From Rhizobium leguminosarum (GTDB lineage Bacteria; Pseudomonadota; Alphaproteobacteria; Rhizobiales; Rhizobiaceae), in NCBI RefSeq assembly GCF_001652265.1, contig NZ_LWBS01000326.1, forward strand, positions 1 to 64,000: a stretch of 64,000 bases of DNA, in the 5' to 3' direction. The notes beneath the pieces are model-generated. The model saw nothing but the letters and a program-made list of their open reading frames with translations, did no database searches and was not told the origin of the DNA. Within the stretch, counting starts at the first letter, position 1; each line of letters starts with the position of its first letter. Position numbers and translations under genes: made by a program. This document shows positions 1 through 11,451 of the stretch, one piece after another.

Positions 1-149
1 TCGAGAAGGCGGGTTTTATATCTCGCGTGCCAGGCGCCGCACGCAGCATCCAACTTCTCATCCCACCAGAAGCCCTACCAATTCTACGATAAGACAAACC
101 GTCATAATCTCTGTGGCGTGGTACTAGGAGGCTCAGTTCTCTCGCCGGA
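1..149. other. Window edge, no gene recognised
   Basis: I see no convincing coding frame, RNA gene or terminator here. It lies downstream of the minus-strand lipoprotein gene that ends at 150 and may hold its 3' untranslated region. Confidence 0.4.
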
Positions 150-608
150 TCAGCTTTCCGGCTGGAAGCTCAGAAGCTGCCAGTTGCCGCCGCCGACGAG
201 GCAGGTCTTGCCGTAGAATTTGGCGATGCCGACATAGGAATGGCGGGTCGTGCGAAACTGCCGGCAGACCTGGCCGGACTCATTGTTCTCGACGATCGTT
301 TCGATGACGCCGGCACTGCCGGTCGATGCGTTTGCCCATGGAAGCGGCTGGCCCTCCAGCCTTTGCACGTCGGCCGACGTGACGGCATTGCGCACGGTCA
401 TCTCGTCGGAGAGCGTGTCGGTGCTCGGCGGCGTCTGCGGCACGGTGCCGGTTGCCACCGACCGGTCGACCTTGGCATCACTCAGGAAATCCATGCCGCC
501 GCCGACGCAGCCGCAAAGCGACAACATCGCGACGCCGATGACGAAGGATACGCTGCTGCGTCGCAGCAGGCCCTTTGTATAGCGAGATGACTTTGCTATG
601 ACTTCCAC
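150..608 (-). CDS. RT0821/Lpp0805-type surface lipoprotein
   Basis: Predicted 152-aa outer-surface protein. The N-terminus has an arginine-rich n-region, a hydrophobic stretch (residues 21-33) and a lipobox-like LCGC, with the acylated cysteine probably residue 34. The C-terminal part (about 95-150) has the family pattern of a short beta domain with the conserved CRQFRTT segment and a second cysteine in YGKTC. The start is GTG at 608, with AGGAT about 9 bases upstream; no ATG is suitably placed before the signal sequence. It diverges from pdxH, so the 66 bases between them carry both promoters. Family assignment is from sequence pattern; molecular role is unknown. Confidence 0.75.
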   Translation of the reverse strand: MEVIAKSSRYTKGLLRRSSVSFVIGVAMLSLCGCVGGGMDFLSDAKVDRSVATGTVPQTPPSTDTLSDEMTVRNAVTSADVQRLEGQPLPWANASTGSAGVIETIVENNESGQVCRQFRTTRHSYVGIAKFYGKTCLVGGGNWQLLSFQPES

Positions 609-674
609 CCTGCATCCTGTCCAGTTATCAAAAAGCTGGGCGAGTTTTGAATAATCCGGGGCATTTGAACCAAT

Positions 675-1295
675 ATGTCGGCAAACGAGTTAACAAGCGG
701 TGACTTTACCGAAAGTGGCGAACCCTTCAAGCTCTTTGCCGAATGGCTGAAAGAAGCCGAGGCCTCCGAGCCCAACGACCCGAATGCGGTGGCGCTGGCA
801 ACGGTCGATGAGGATGGCCTTCCGAATGTCCGCATGGTTCTCCTGAAGGGATTCGACGACGACGGTTTCGTCTTCTACACCAATTTCGAGAGCCAGAAAG
901 GCCGCGAAATTCTTGGCCAGAAAAAAGCCGCCATGTGCTTTCACTGGAAAAGCCTGCGCCGTCAGGTGCGGCTGCGCGGTCCAGTCGAGATCGTCACCGA
1001 CGCCGAAGCCGACGCCTATTTCAAGACACGTGCGCGCGGCAGCCGCATCGGCGCCTGGGCCTCTAAACAATCCCGTCCGCTCGAAAGCCGTTTCGCGCTG
1101 GAAAAGGCCGTGGCCGAATATACCGCGCGTTATGCCATCGGCGAGATTCCGCGCCCCGCCCACTGGTCGGGCTTCCGCATCCGGCCGACCTCGATCGAAT
1201 TCTGGAAGGATCAGAAATTCCGCCTGCATGATCGGGTCGAATTTCGCCGGCCATCACCGGAAGGCGAATGGGACAAGGTGCGGATGTATCCGTAA
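675..1295 (+). CDS. pdxH: Pyridoxamine 5'-phosphate oxidase
   Basis: FMN-dependent enzyme that oxidises pyridoxamine or pyridoxine 5'-phosphate to pyridoxal 5'-phosphate, the last step of B6 synthesis and salvage. The 206-aa length fits the family. Recognisable are the FMN-binding split barrel with [18 protein letters not shown] (residues about 54-71), the [10 protein letters not shown] segment, [11 protein letters not shown], and the C-terminal family domain ending in RMYP (RLYP in most relatives). It stands alone between a divergent lipoprotein gene and a convergent deacetylase gene whose stop lies only 7 bases beyond the pdxH stop. Confidence 0.95.
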   Translation: MSANELTSGDFTESGEPFKLFAEWLKEAEASEPNDPNAVALATVDEDGLPNVRMVLLKGFDDDGFVFYTNFESQKGREILGQKKAAMCFHWKSLRRQVRLRGPVEIVTDAEADAYFKTRARGSRIGAWASKQSRPLESRFALEKAVAEYTARYAIGEIPRPAHWSGFRIRPTSIEFWKDQKFRLHDRVEFRRPSPEGEWDKVRMYP

Positions 1296-1301
1296 CCGGC
1301 T

Positions 1302-2339
1302 TTACCGGCCCATCAGCTTCAGCGGTATGCCGGAGGCAAGCGCCGAGACGTAGCGTCGTTTCTGGTAGAAGCCGTTGAGCGAAATGCGCGGGAGATAGCC
1401 GGTGAGCCGCGCTGCCGGCAGCCCGGGCTGCGTGGTGACCGCGAGGGTAAAGCCGAGATTGCGTGCGATGCGCGCCTCGCGGGCGGTCGCAGCCGCCGGC
1501 GTGCCGTAGGGATAGGCGATCGTCTCGGGACGGATGCCGGTCACCGCCTCGAGGTAATCCGCCGAAGCCTGCATCTCGATTCGCGCTTCGGCTTCCGGCA
1601 GGCGGGCGAGCGCGCGATGGCTGATCGTATGGGCGCCAAGCGCTGCGAGCGGATGGCTGGCCAGCCATTGCAATTCACCAGGCCCCATCACCAGTTCGCG
1701 GACGATATCCGTCGGCTCGATGCCGTTTTCCCGCGCCAGCAGATCGATGGCGGCGACGGCGCGCGCCTCGTCGGAGCGGTGGATATACCAGGCGAAGCGG
1801 TCGAAGGCATGCCATTGCTGCTGCAGGCTGTCGAGCACCAGGCGCTCCATGCCGCGGCCGAAATCGAAGCGGATTTCCGGCGCCTGGCGCAAGAGGATTG
1901 CCAGCGTCTCCCACCAGATACTGTGAGAGCTCTCGGCAAAACCCTTGGCGACGAACACCGTGAACGGCGCCTGATGCCGTTCGAACACCGGCAGCGCATG
2001 TTCCAGATTGTTGCTGTATCCGTCGTCGAGCGTGAAGGCCGCAAACGGCTGTGCGCCCTCGGGCTCTGCCAACAGCGCCGGCACCTGATCGAGCGGCACG
2101 AAGCGATAGCCCTGCCGCCTCAGCCGCTGCAGCGCCGCGTCGAGAAAACGCGGGGTGATTTCGAGATGCGCATTCGGTTCGAAGGTTTCGGGCACGTGCG
2201 GGCGGACATGATGCAGCGTGAAGACGACGCCGCGCCCGCGCGCTTCGCGCATCAGCCCGGCCGAGCCAAGCAGCCAGGAAAGCTCGAGCCCGGCGCCGAT
2301 CGCAGCGCGTTTTGCCAGTCGCTTGAATTGTCCCGTCAT
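1302..2339 (-). CDS. Polysaccharide deacetylase family protein (NodB homology domain)
   Basis: 345-aa carbohydrate esterase family 4 type protein that probably removes N- or O-acetyl groups from a cell-surface polysaccharide. Metal-binding motif 1 is seen as FTLDDGYSNN, with the catalytic and metal aspartates. Motif 2 is LGAHTISHRALARL, with two metal-ligand histidines spaced as HTISH. A later motif appears as IAYPYGTP. There is no clear signal peptide: the N-terminus (FKRLAKRAAIGAGLELSWLL) is basic then weakly hydrophobic, so it may be cytoplasmic-facing or membrane-associated. The natural substrate cannot be read from the sequence. Confidence 0.88.
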   Translation of the reverse strand: MTGQFKRLAKRAAIGAGLELSWLLGSAGLMREARGRGVVFTLHHVRPHVPETFEPNAHLEITPRFLDAALQRLRRQGYRFVPLDQVPALLAEPEGAQPFAAFTLDDGYSNNLEHALPVFERHQAPFTVFVAKGFAESSHSIWWETLAILLRQAPEIRFDFGRGMERLVLDSLQQQWHAFDRFAWYIHRSDEARAVAAIDLLARENGIEPTDIVRELVMGPGELQWLASHPLAALGAHTISHRALARLPEAEARIEMQASADYLEAVTGIRPETIAYPYGTPAAATAREARIARNLGFTLAVTTQPGLPAARLTGYLPRISLNGFYQKRRYVSALASGIPLKLMGR

Positions 2340-2540
2340 GCGGCGCCCGTCCCTTGCCTTTGCCGGAAACTAGCAAGTGCGACTTAAGCCTTGCTGAATC
2401 CCTGTTCGGAACAGGTCTTTGATTTCCTGTTAACCAAGGCGATGAAAAGACTAGAAAAATGATAGGCGTTGCCTCAAAGTCGCGCCAAACTTACGGCTTC
2501 TGTCACATTACGGCACAAATGCCGGTCTGACCGAGCGCCC

Positions 2541-2614
2541 GCATCAAGGGCTGCGCATCAGGGACCAGCGCATCAGGGACCAGGGCATCAGGGACCAGGG
2601 TATGAGGGGAAAGT
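2541..2614 (+). repeat. 15-bp tandem repeat running into a start codon
   Basis: The unit gcatcagggaccagg occurs as near-perfect copies at 2555-2569, 2570-2584 and 2585-2599. It is preceded by a decayed 14-base copy (2541-2554) and followed by a diverged copy (2600-2614). That last copy supplies the Shine-Dalgarno-like gagggg, and the next partial copy supplies the ATG at 2617. The period is a multiple of three. Confidence 0.9.
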
Positions 2615-2616
2615 GC

Positions 2617-3900
2617 ATGAGAATGCTTTTGGCGGCTGTGTTGACCGTAACGCTTGCCGTTTCGGCGCCACTTGCGGCCCTTGCCGGAAATGCTTCGCTG
2701 ATCCTCGATGCCCGGACCGGCAAGGTTCTCGCCGCCGAAAACGCCGATACGCTGAACCATCCGGCCTCGCTGACGAAGATGATGACGCTTTATCTCACCT
2801 TCGAGGCGTTGAAGCGCGGCAAGATCGCCTGGGACACTCCGATCAGGATCTCGAAATATGCCGCTGCACGGCCGCCGACCAAGCTTGGCGTCAAGGCGGG
2901 CGGCACGATCACCGTGCGCGAGGCGGTCTATGGCATGATCGTCAAATCCGCCAATGACGCCGCCTCCGCCATGGGCGAGAAGCTCGCCGGCTCGGAAAGC
3001 GGTTTTGCCCGGATGATGACGGCCAGGGCCCGCCAGCTTGGTATGAGCCGCACCGTCTTTGTCAATGCCTCCGGCCTGCCGGACGGCCGCCAGGTCACGA
3101 CGGCGCGTGACATGTCGACGCTCGCCGTCGCCTTGATGAAGAACTATCCGAACGAATACCGGCTGTTTTCGACGGCAAGCTTCAATTTCCGCGGCCGAAC
3201 CGTGCGCGGCCACAACAATCTCATGTACCGCTACCAGGGCATGGACGGCATCAAGACGGGTTATACCAACGCTTCCGGCTTCAACCTCGTCAGTGCGGTC
3301 AAGGACGGCAACCGCCGCGTCGTCGGCGTCGTGCTCGGCGGCCGCACCGCCCGCAGCCGCGACGCCAAGATGGCTGGTTTGCTCGACCGTTATCTCGGCC
3401 GTGCCTCGTCTTCCGGCGGCGCAAAGCTGGTGGCGAGCGTCGGCGCGAGGGAACCCGTCGAAGTCGCGTCCGCCGCCGACGCCTCCGATGTTCCGGTGCC
3501 GCTCAACGCACCGCGGCAAGTCGACGATCTCGCAGCCAAGAGCCTGGCCTATGCCGACGACGCCGTCGTGCCGCTGGATCGTCCGGTCGCGATGGACGAG
3601 ATCCTGAACGCCGGCAAGACACCGAAGACATCAGCAGGGAAGACCGATGGCGACTGGCAGATCCAGATCTCGGCCGCACCGAGTGCCGATGCGGCGCGTG
3701 CGCTTCTGGCCCAGGCGAAGTCGGAAGGCGGCGCACCGCTCGTTTCCGCTTCGCCCTATACCGAGGCGGTCGGGCAGGGGGCTAACAAGATCTATCGCGC
3801 CCGCTTCGTCGGCTTCGCCAGCAAGGATGCCGCCGTCTCGGCCTGCGATGCGCTGAAGCAGCGCTCCTATGACTGCATGCTGCTGCCGGATCGCGGCTGA
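2617..3900 (+). CDS. D-alanyl-D-alanine carboxypeptidase with C-terminal SPOR domain
   Basis: Periplasmic penicillin-binding protein of the S11 family that trims the terminal D-Ala of peptidoglycan peptides. From ATG 2617 it has a signal peptide (MRMLLAAVLTVTLA..., cleavage near LAALA-GNA). The serine peptidase motifs are intact: SLTK (SxxK), SAN (SxN, in KSANDAAS) and KTG (GIKTGYTN). The last 85 residues or so (DWQIQISAAPSADAA to the end) form a SPOR domain that binds denuded glycan, typical of rhizobial DacF-like proteins. An in-frame ATG at 2602 exists, but 2617 has the better ribosome site (aggggaaagtgc). The gene is preceded by a 15-bp tandem repeat. Confidence 0.92.
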   Translation: MRMLLAAVLTVTLAVSAPLAALAGNASLILDARTGKVLAAENADTLNHPASLTKMMTLYLTFEALKRGKIAWDTPIRISKYAAARPPTKLGVKAGGTITVREAVYGMIVKSANDAASAMGEKLAGSESGFARMMTARARQLGMSRTVFVNASGLPDGRQVTTARDMSTLAVALMKNYPNEYRLFSTASFNFRGRTVRGHNNLMYRYQGMDGIKTGYTNASGFNLVSAVKDGNRRVVGVVLGGRTARSRDAKMAGLLDRYLGRASSSGGAKLVASVGAREPVEVASAADASDVPVPLNAPRQVDDLAAKSLAYADDAVVPLDRPVAMDEILNAGKTPKTSAGKTDGDWQIQISAAPSADAARALLAQAKSEGGAPLVSASPYTEAVGQGANKIYRARFVGFASKDAAVSACDALKQRSYDCMLLPDRG

Positions 3901-3983
3901 TCGCCGCCCGGCACTCTGGGCAATCCCAGTCTGGACAATCATCGGGAATCAGGGTCTCCTCCATAAACAAAAGGAGAACGCCC

Positions 3984-4301
3984 ATGCTGCGCCATCTCGC
4001 CGATCAGTTCGAAATTTCTTCCTCCACCCATGTCGCCGCCAACGGCATTGAGCGTGATGCCGATTGGTTCCTTCTGAAACTGCAGGAGGAAATGGGCGAA
4101 CTGACACAGGCCTGGAACCGGCTGACCGGGCGCGGCCGTGCAAAGGGGCGTTCACCGGAAGATATGCAGCAGGACCTTGCCGACGAGACCGCCGACGTTC
4201 TCGGCCACCTCCTGCTCTTCGCCCGACGCAACGATATCGACCTTGCCGCCGCGATCGAACGGAAGTGGCTGTTTCAGCCGGCGCAAACGTCGAAGAGCTG
4301 A
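3984..4301 (+). CDS. MazG-like nucleotide pyrophosphohydrolase
   Basis: 105-aa single-domain all-alpha NTP pyrophosphatase of the MazG superfamily. Metal-binding acidic motifs are visible as LQEEMGEL (residues about 33-40) and DETADVLGHLLLF (about 67-79), matching the ExxE ... ExxD pattern. Such proteins hydrolyse (d)NTPs or related nucleotides to monophosphates as a housecleaning activity; the exact substrate is unknown. A strong ribosome site (aaaggaga) lies 7 bases before the ATG. It is convergent with the next gene. Confidence 0.85.
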   Translation: MLRHLADQFEISSSTHVAANGIERDADWFLLKLQEEMGELTQAWNRLTGRGRAKGRSPEDMQQDLADETADVLGHLLLFARRNDIDLAAAIERKWLFQPAQTSKS

Positions 4302-4403
4302 TGCAGGGCGGCCAAAACGTGCGGCGGTTTTCGGACGACGGCGTAGTCGCTTTAGGCGAGGCTGTTCGTGTTCAGCCGCATCACGATCTTCCCGAAGCTT
4401 AGG

Positions 4404-4895
4404 TCAGCCGACCTTATAACGGTAGAATTTGCTGTCCACCGCCATCAGCGGGAAGGAGCGGGGCAGGGCGCTCTTGGCAATCTCGGTAAAGCCGTTCTTC
4501 TCATAGAAGCGATGCGCGGCGACGAATTTGTCCGTCGTGCCGAGGAAGATATCGGTGAGGCCGGCATCCCTGGCATGGGCGAGCAGGCGATCGAGGAGCC
4601 GCGCCGCCACGCCGTGTTCGTGGCCGCGAACCTCAGCTGAGACGAACATCTTGCGCAGCGCCGCCTGGTTGTTGCCGATATCCTTGAGCCCGACCGTGCC
4701 GACGATGACGCCGTCCCTGACGGCGACCCAGAACTGCCCCTTGCCGGACTGGTAGAAATCCGGGATGACCCTGAGATCCGGCTGCGCATCCGCGGTGATG
4801 TCGATGCCGAATTCCTCGCGCTGGATCGGCAGGATCACCGAAAGCACGGCATCGGCGTCATCGGCTGTGAAGGTCCTGATTTCAATGTCCGCCAT
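4404..4895 (-). CDS. GNAT family N-acetyltransferase
   Basis: 163-aa acetyl-CoA-dependent acetyltransferase. The GNAT fold is seen from ADIEIRTFTADDADAV onward. The acetyl-CoA pyrophosphate-binding loop is VRGHEHGVAARLLDRLLAHA (motif A region, Q/RxxGxG/A-like), followed by FLGTTDKFVAAHRFYEKNGF (motif B, with the usual AHRFYEKNGF). The start is placed at MADIEI (4895); the longer reading frame upstream lies inside the tldD 3' end region. It follows tldD by 17 bases on the same strand and is probably cotranscribed. The substrate is unknown. Confidence 0.88.
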   Translation of the reverse strand: MADIEIRTFTADDADAVLSVILPIQREEFGIDITADAQPDLRVIPDFYQSGKGQFWVAVRDGVIVGTVGLKDIGNNQAALRKMFVSAEVRGHEHGVAARLLDRLLAHARDAGLTDIFLGTTDKFVAAHRFYEKNGFTEIAKSALPRSFPLMAVDSKFYRYKVG

Positions 4896-4912
4896 CAGCC
4901 GATCCTTTTGCC

Positions 4913-6328
4913 TCAGGTCTGGGTGCCGCCGACCGTCACCTGATCCATGCGCAGATGCGGCTGGCCGACGCCGACGGGAACCCATTGGCCGGCCTTGCCG
5001 CAATTGCCGATGCCGGTATCGAGCTTCATGTCGTTGCCGATCATCGACACCCGCTTCATCGCATCCGGCCCGTTGCCGATCAGCATCGCGCCCTTGATCG
5101 GCGCGCCGACCTTGCCGTTCTCGATCAGATAGGCCTCGGTGCAGCCGAAGACGAACTTGCCGGAGGTGATATCAACCTGGCCGCCGCCGAAGGAGACGGC
5201 GTAGATGCCCTTCTTCACCGAGGCGATGATCTCCTCAGGCGTCTTGTCGCCGCCGAGCATATAAGTGTTGGTCATGCGCGGCATCGGCACATGGGAATAG
5301 CCCTGGCGGCGGCCGTTGCCGGTAGGCGCCATGCCCATCAGCCGGGCATTCTGCCGATCCTGCATATAGCCGACAAGCTTGCCGTTTTCGATCAGCACGT
5401 TGTAGGCAGACGGCGTGCCCTCGTCATCGATGGTGATCGAGCCGCGGCGATTGTCGATCGTGCCGTCGTCGACGACGGTGACACCGGGAGCGGCGACCAT
5501 CTGGCCGAGAAGGCCGGCGAATGCCGACGTCTTCTTGCGGTTGAAATCACCTTCCAGCCCGTGACCAACAGCCTCGTGCAGCATCACGCCCGGCCAGCCC
5601 GAACCGAGCACTACATCCATCGTGCCCGCCGGTGCATCGATCGCCTCGAGATTGACGAGCGCCTGGCGCAGCGCCTCGTCGGCGCCGTATTGCCAACTGC
5701 CCTCGGCGATGAAGTCGCCGAAGCCGATGCGCCCGCCGTGGCCATAGGAGCCGCTCTCCTGCCGATCGCCTTCGCCGACCATCACCGAAATGTTGATGCG
5801 CGTCATCGGCCTGATGTCGCGCACACGATGTCCGTCGGCCCGCAGGATATCGACGACCTGCCAGCTCGCGGCGACCGAGGCCGTCACCTGCCGCACTTTG
5901 TCGTTCTTGCCCCTGAGGTAGGCGTCGATGTCCTGCAGGACCTTGACCTTCTCCTCGAAGCTCGGCTGGCCGATCGGGTTCTCGTCGCTGTAGAATTTCT
6001 TATTGGTGCCCTGGGGGGCGGCCGCATAGGAGCCGGAATAGCCGCGCGTCACCGCGCCGACGGCATCGGCCGCCCGCTTCAGCGCCGCCACCGAAAGATC
6101 GCCGGCATGGGCATAACCCACAGCTTCGCCGGCAACGGCGCGCAGGCCGAAACCCTGTTCGGTGTTGAAGCTGCCGCCCTTGAGCCGGCCATTGTCGAAG
6201 GTCAGCGCTTCCGCCTGCGCATGCTCGATGAACAGTTCGCCGTCATCGGCGCCGGACAGGGCCTCGGCGACGTGCTTGCGCATCGTCGCTTCATCGGCAT
6301 CGAAAAGCGTCAGGAGATCGGTGGTCAT
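4913..6328 (-). CDS. tldD: Metalloprotease TldD
   Basis: 471-aa subunit of the TldD/TldE (PmbA) protease, which degrades unfolded peptides and matures some modified peptides. The zinc site is intact: GVMLHEAVGHGLEGD (HExxxH plus downstream acidic residue) in the middle of the protein, and the third-ligand region FVFGCTEAYL near residue 405. The C-terminal TldD domain (GTMDVVLGSGWPGVM to the end) is complete and the length is typical. The partner tldE is not in this window, as is usual in alphaproteobacteria. Located upstream of a GNAT gene and beside ialB and the cta operon, a conserved rhizobial order. Confidence 0.95.
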   Translation of the reverse strand: MTTDLLTLFDADEATMRKHVAEALSGADDGELFIEHAQAEALTFDNGRLKGGSFNTEQGFGLRAVAGEAVGYAHAGDLSVAALKRAADAVGAVTRGYSGSYAAAPQGTNKKFYSDENPIGQPSFEEKVKVLQDIDAYLRGKNDKVRQVTASVAASWQVVDILRADGHRVRDIRPMTRINISVMVGEGDRQESGSYGHGGRIGFGDFIAEGSWQYGADEALRQALVNLEAIDAPAGTMDVVLGSGWPGVMLHEAVGHGLEGDFNRKKTSAFAGLLGQMVAAPGVTVVDDGTIDNRRGSITIDDEGTPSAYNVLIENGKLVGYMQDRQNARLMGMAPTGNGRRQGYSHVPMPRMTNTYMLGGDKTPEEIIASVKKGIYAVSFGGGQVDITSGKFVFGCTEAYLIENGKVGAPIKGAMLIGNGPDAMKRVSMIGNDMKLDTGIGNCGKAGQWVPVGVGQPHLRMDQVTVGGTQT

Positions 6329-6690
6329 GGTATGGCTCCAAGCATGCGTTCAGGAATGCACTTACTCACCTAAATAGGGCTCCACATAATAAGGAGTGAA
6401 GCCCCGCCGTCGAATTATTCTTTTTTTAAAGGGATGTGAGCGTTCCCATCGCTTTGCGCTGTGTGGCGACGCGGCTTTTTTACATAATCACTTTGAGAGC
6501 TGATTTGTTCGAAATGCCGAGAAAATATCCGCCCCTCACCCTAACCCTCTCCCCGTAAAAACGGGGCGAGGGGACGTGCCCTGCGAGAGATGGGCGGGGA
6601 ACGGAGAGGTCGCGGCATATCCCCTTCGCCCCGCAAGCGGGGAGAAGGTGGCGGCAGCCGGATGAGGGGCGGACCCACGGCAGCCCGCCA
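6329..6690. other. Intergenic region with a RIME-type element
   Basis: This region separates tldD from the ialB-like gene. The tldD promoter should lie just right of 6328. An A/T-rich stretch (6370-6440) is followed by the RIME-type repeat at 6531-6671. No further gene is recognised. Confidence 0.6.
6531..6671. repeat. RIME-type intergenic palindromic element, copy 1
   Basis: Starts gcccctcaccctaaccctct and ends agccggatgaggggcg, with two internal hairpins (ctccccgt...acggggcgag and cgccccgcaagcggggag). The same framework recurs at 13104-13255. It matches the remembered rhizobial intergenic mosaic element family (RIME). Confidence 0.8.
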
Positions 6691-7335
6691 TCACGGCAGG
6701 GCGTCGAAACCTTCGGCGAAGCCCTTGAGGTCGACGGGGATACCGATGCCTTCTTCCGGGGTCTGGAAGACGATGAAGGTCGCCTGGGCGCCGCTGCGGA
6801 AGGTCTTGAGCAACTCGTCCTCGAGCACGACCTCGGCATAGCAGCCATCGGCGAAGCAGCGGACGAAATAGGCGCGGCCGATATCCTTGCCGTCGACATT
6901 GAGTCCGAGGCCGTTCGGCAGCAGCACGCCAAGCGGCGCGAGCACACGGAGAATCTTCGACTTGCGGTCGGCCGTCTTCAAGACGACGACGGAAAGCCCG
7001 ACCTCCGGCCGATCCTCGGCGATGACGTTTTGCATCAGCGCGCATTGTTCGGTCGCAGCCCCGGCCGGCTTGTCGCAGACGACCGACCATGCGCCATGAT
7101 TGGACTTTACCGTGCCGGGCGCCGGCGGTTGCGTGTGGCCGGGTGTCACCTGTTCGACATTCGGTTTGGCGGCGCTTGGCTGTTGCGGCGCCGGAGCAGG
7201 CGCCGGCGCCGGCGCCGAAGCGGGCGGCGTGGCCTGCGACGGAGTGGGTTGCTGCTGTGCGAAAACGGGCGTCGTCGCTGCGGCCGCGATGCTGGCAGTC
7301 AGGAGAAGCGACTGCGCGAGGGAACGGAAACCCAT
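6691..7335 (-). CDS. Invasion-associated locus B (IalB) family protein
   Basis: 214-aa secreted or periplasmic protein. The start at MGFRSLAQ (7335) is supported by agagg about 9 bases upstream. A signal peptide spans residues 1-27 (cleavage near VFAQQ). It is followed by a low-complexity Pro/Ala/Gln linker (about 28-70) and then the IalB domain, beginning KSNHGAWSVVCDKP and containing four cysteines in CDKP, EQCALMQ, VRCFADGC. The C-terminal segment TFIVFQTPEEGIGIPVDLKGF is characteristic of the family. In Bartonella the family is linked to erythrocyte invasion; in rhizobia the role is unknown. It diverges from ctaC. Confidence 0.88.
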   Translation of the reverse strand: MGFRSLAQSLLLTASIAAAATTPVFAQQQPTPSQATPPASAPAPAPAPAPQQPSAAKPNVEQVTPGHTQPPAPGTVKSNHGAWSVVCDKPAGAATEQCALMQNVIAEDRPEVGLSVVVLKTADRKSKILRVLAPLGVLLPNGLGLNVDGKDIGRAYFVRCFADGCYAEVVLEDELLKTFRSGAQATFIVFQTPEEGIGIPVDLKGFAEGFDALP

Positions 7336-7672
7336 GGAAACCTCTGGATATCGAATCATTGCGGCTATTGTTGAAGCTGCCCACCAAAAATGAAAAGCCC
7401 CACCCCGTGAAAACCGGGGGACTGCGGCGGAAATTGGACCTTTGCGAAATAATGTGTCGCGCGCGGATTGGCCGGAAAGCCGATTTTTCATATGCTGATG
7501 AAAAACTTGGGATGTTTTGCCGTTCTACCCTGCCTATGCTTTGAGCAAAAATGCCGCATAGACAATTGCTCTGACCTGTTGCGGCAAATGCCAAACTGTG
7601 GTTTGAAGCGCTGAAGATGGCAAGGATTCTGCGTTCTATTTTGCAGGTCAAGCGCTCGAGGGAGATAATAAG
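7336..7672. promoter_or_regulatory. Divergent promoter region, ialB-like gene and ctaC operon
   Basis: About 340 bases without a gene. It must hold the promoters of the leftward ialB-like gene and the rightward cytochrome oxidase operon. A small GC hairpin (ccccgtgaaaaccgggg) lies near 7401-7417. I found no FNR/FixK-type TTGAT-N4-ATCAA site. Confidence 0.5.
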
Positions 7673-7675
7673 GTG

Positions 7676-10293
<2,618 letters not shown>

Positions 10294-10357
10294 TTTGCGC
10301 GGACATCAGGACGCCACCTGCGATACGGCGTCCTGATGGTAAGACATTCAGGACGGA

Positions 10358-11311
10358 ATGATGACGGTCATCGACAATCACGAGGTGCTTGCAAAGGACG
10401 GCGAATTGTCGGAAGCGAGTGCGCGCGATTATTTCGAATTGCTGAAGCCGCGAGTGATGTCGCTCGTGGTCTTCACTGCCTTTGCCGGTCTCGTGCTGGC
10501 GCCGGGCCACATCCATCCGGTCCTCGGCCTGATCGCCATTCTCTGCATCGCCGTCGGCGCCGGAGCGTCTGGCGCGCTGAACATGTGGTATGACGCCGAT
10601 ATCGACGCCATCATGAGCCGCACCGCCAACCGTCCGATCCCGGCCGGCCGTATCGCACCCTCCGAGGCTCTGGCCTTCGGCCTGGTACTGTCGGGCTTTT
10701 CGGTGGTGATCCTCGGCCTGGCGGTCAACTGGCTCTCTGCCGGCATCCTCGCCTTTACCATCTTCTTCTATGCCGTCGTCTACACCATGTGGCTGAAGCG
10801 CTCTACGCCGCAAAACATCGTCATCGGCGGTGCTGCCGGCGCCTTCCCGCCGATGATCGGCTGGGCTTGCGTGACCAACAGCGTGACGATCGAGAGCACC
10901 GTTCTCTTCCTCATCATCTTCCTGTGGACGCCGGCGCATTTCTGGGCGCTTGCCCTCTTCAAGATGCGCGACTACGAGGCCGTCGGCGTGCCGATGCTGC
11001 CGAACGTCGCCGGCGAGCGGGTGACCAAGCATCAGATCGTCGCCTATGCGGTGCTGACCGCGGTCTGTGCGGTCTTGCCGTCCTTCCTCGGCTTTGCGAG
11101 CTTCGGTTATGGCCTCGTTGCCGCCGCCCTCGGCGCGATCTTCATATACTGTTCCATCGCCGTCTGGCGCATGCCCGACGGCGATCTGAAGATGATCCCG
11201 GCGAAGAAGCTCTTCGGCTTCTCGATCTTCTATCTTTTCGCCGTGTTCTCCGCCTTGATGATCGACCGGCTGGCCTCGCTGCTGGTCTCGCATGCGGGAG
11301 GTTGGTTCTGA
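10358..11311 (+). CDS. ctaB: Protoheme IX farnesyltransferase (heme O synthase)
   Basis: 317-aa UbiA-family integral membrane prenyltransferase that adds a farnesyl group to heme b to make heme o, the precursor of heme a for CtaD. The first aspartate-rich motif is [20 protein letters not shown]. The conserved loop [14 protein letters not shown] and the second acidic region [15 protein letters not shown] are present, with about eight or nine membrane helices. Two start ATGs are adjacent (10358 and 10361). Its stop overlaps the ATG of the next small gene in TGATG, indicating translational coupling inside the operon. Confidence 0.96.
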   Translation: MMTVIDNHEVLAKDGELSEASARDYFELLKPRVMSLVVFTAFAGLVLAPGHIHPVLGLIAILCIAVGAGASGALNMWYDADIDAIMSRTANRPIPAGRIAPSEALAFGLVLSGFSVVILGLAVNWLSAGILAFTIFFYAVVYTMWLKRSTPQNIVIGGAAGAFPPMIGWACVTNSVTIESTVLFLIIFLWTPAHFWALALFKMRDYEAVGVPMLPNVAGERVTKHQIVAYAVLTAVCAVLPSFLGFASFGYGLVAAALGAIFIYCSIAVWRMPDGDLKMIPAKKLFGFSIFYLFAVFSALMIDRLASLLVSHAGGWF

Positions 11312-11451
11312 TGGAATTGGTCAAGCTCACCGAAGCGCAGCGCAAGTCGCGCCGCAACCGCAACGTCGCCCTCGGGCTGGTGCTTGCCGGCCTCGTCATT
11401 CTCTTCTACGCGATCACCATCGTGAAGATCGGCGGGGGAATGGCTGGATGA
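11311..11451 (+). CDS. Small single-span membrane protein of the cta operon (CtaF/CoxF-like)
   Basis: 46-aa protein: [20 protein letters not shown], then one hydrophobic helix ([18 protein letters not shown]) and a short KIGGGMAG tail. It is coupled at both ends: its ATG overlaps the ctaB stop (TGATG) and its stop overlaps the ctaG ATG (ATGA). Small proteins of this form sit between ctaB and ctaG in many alphaproteobacteria and are annotated as oxidase assembly protein or CtaF; the precise role is not established. The basic N-terminus should be cytoplasmic. Confidence 0.85.
   Translation: MELVKLTEAQRKSRRNRNVALGLVLAGLVILFYAITIVKIGGGMAG

Noticed and set aside
4955..6373. 472-codon open frame antisense to tldD
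   Set aside because: Complement of the zinc-protease gene; low-complexity composition and no ribosome site.
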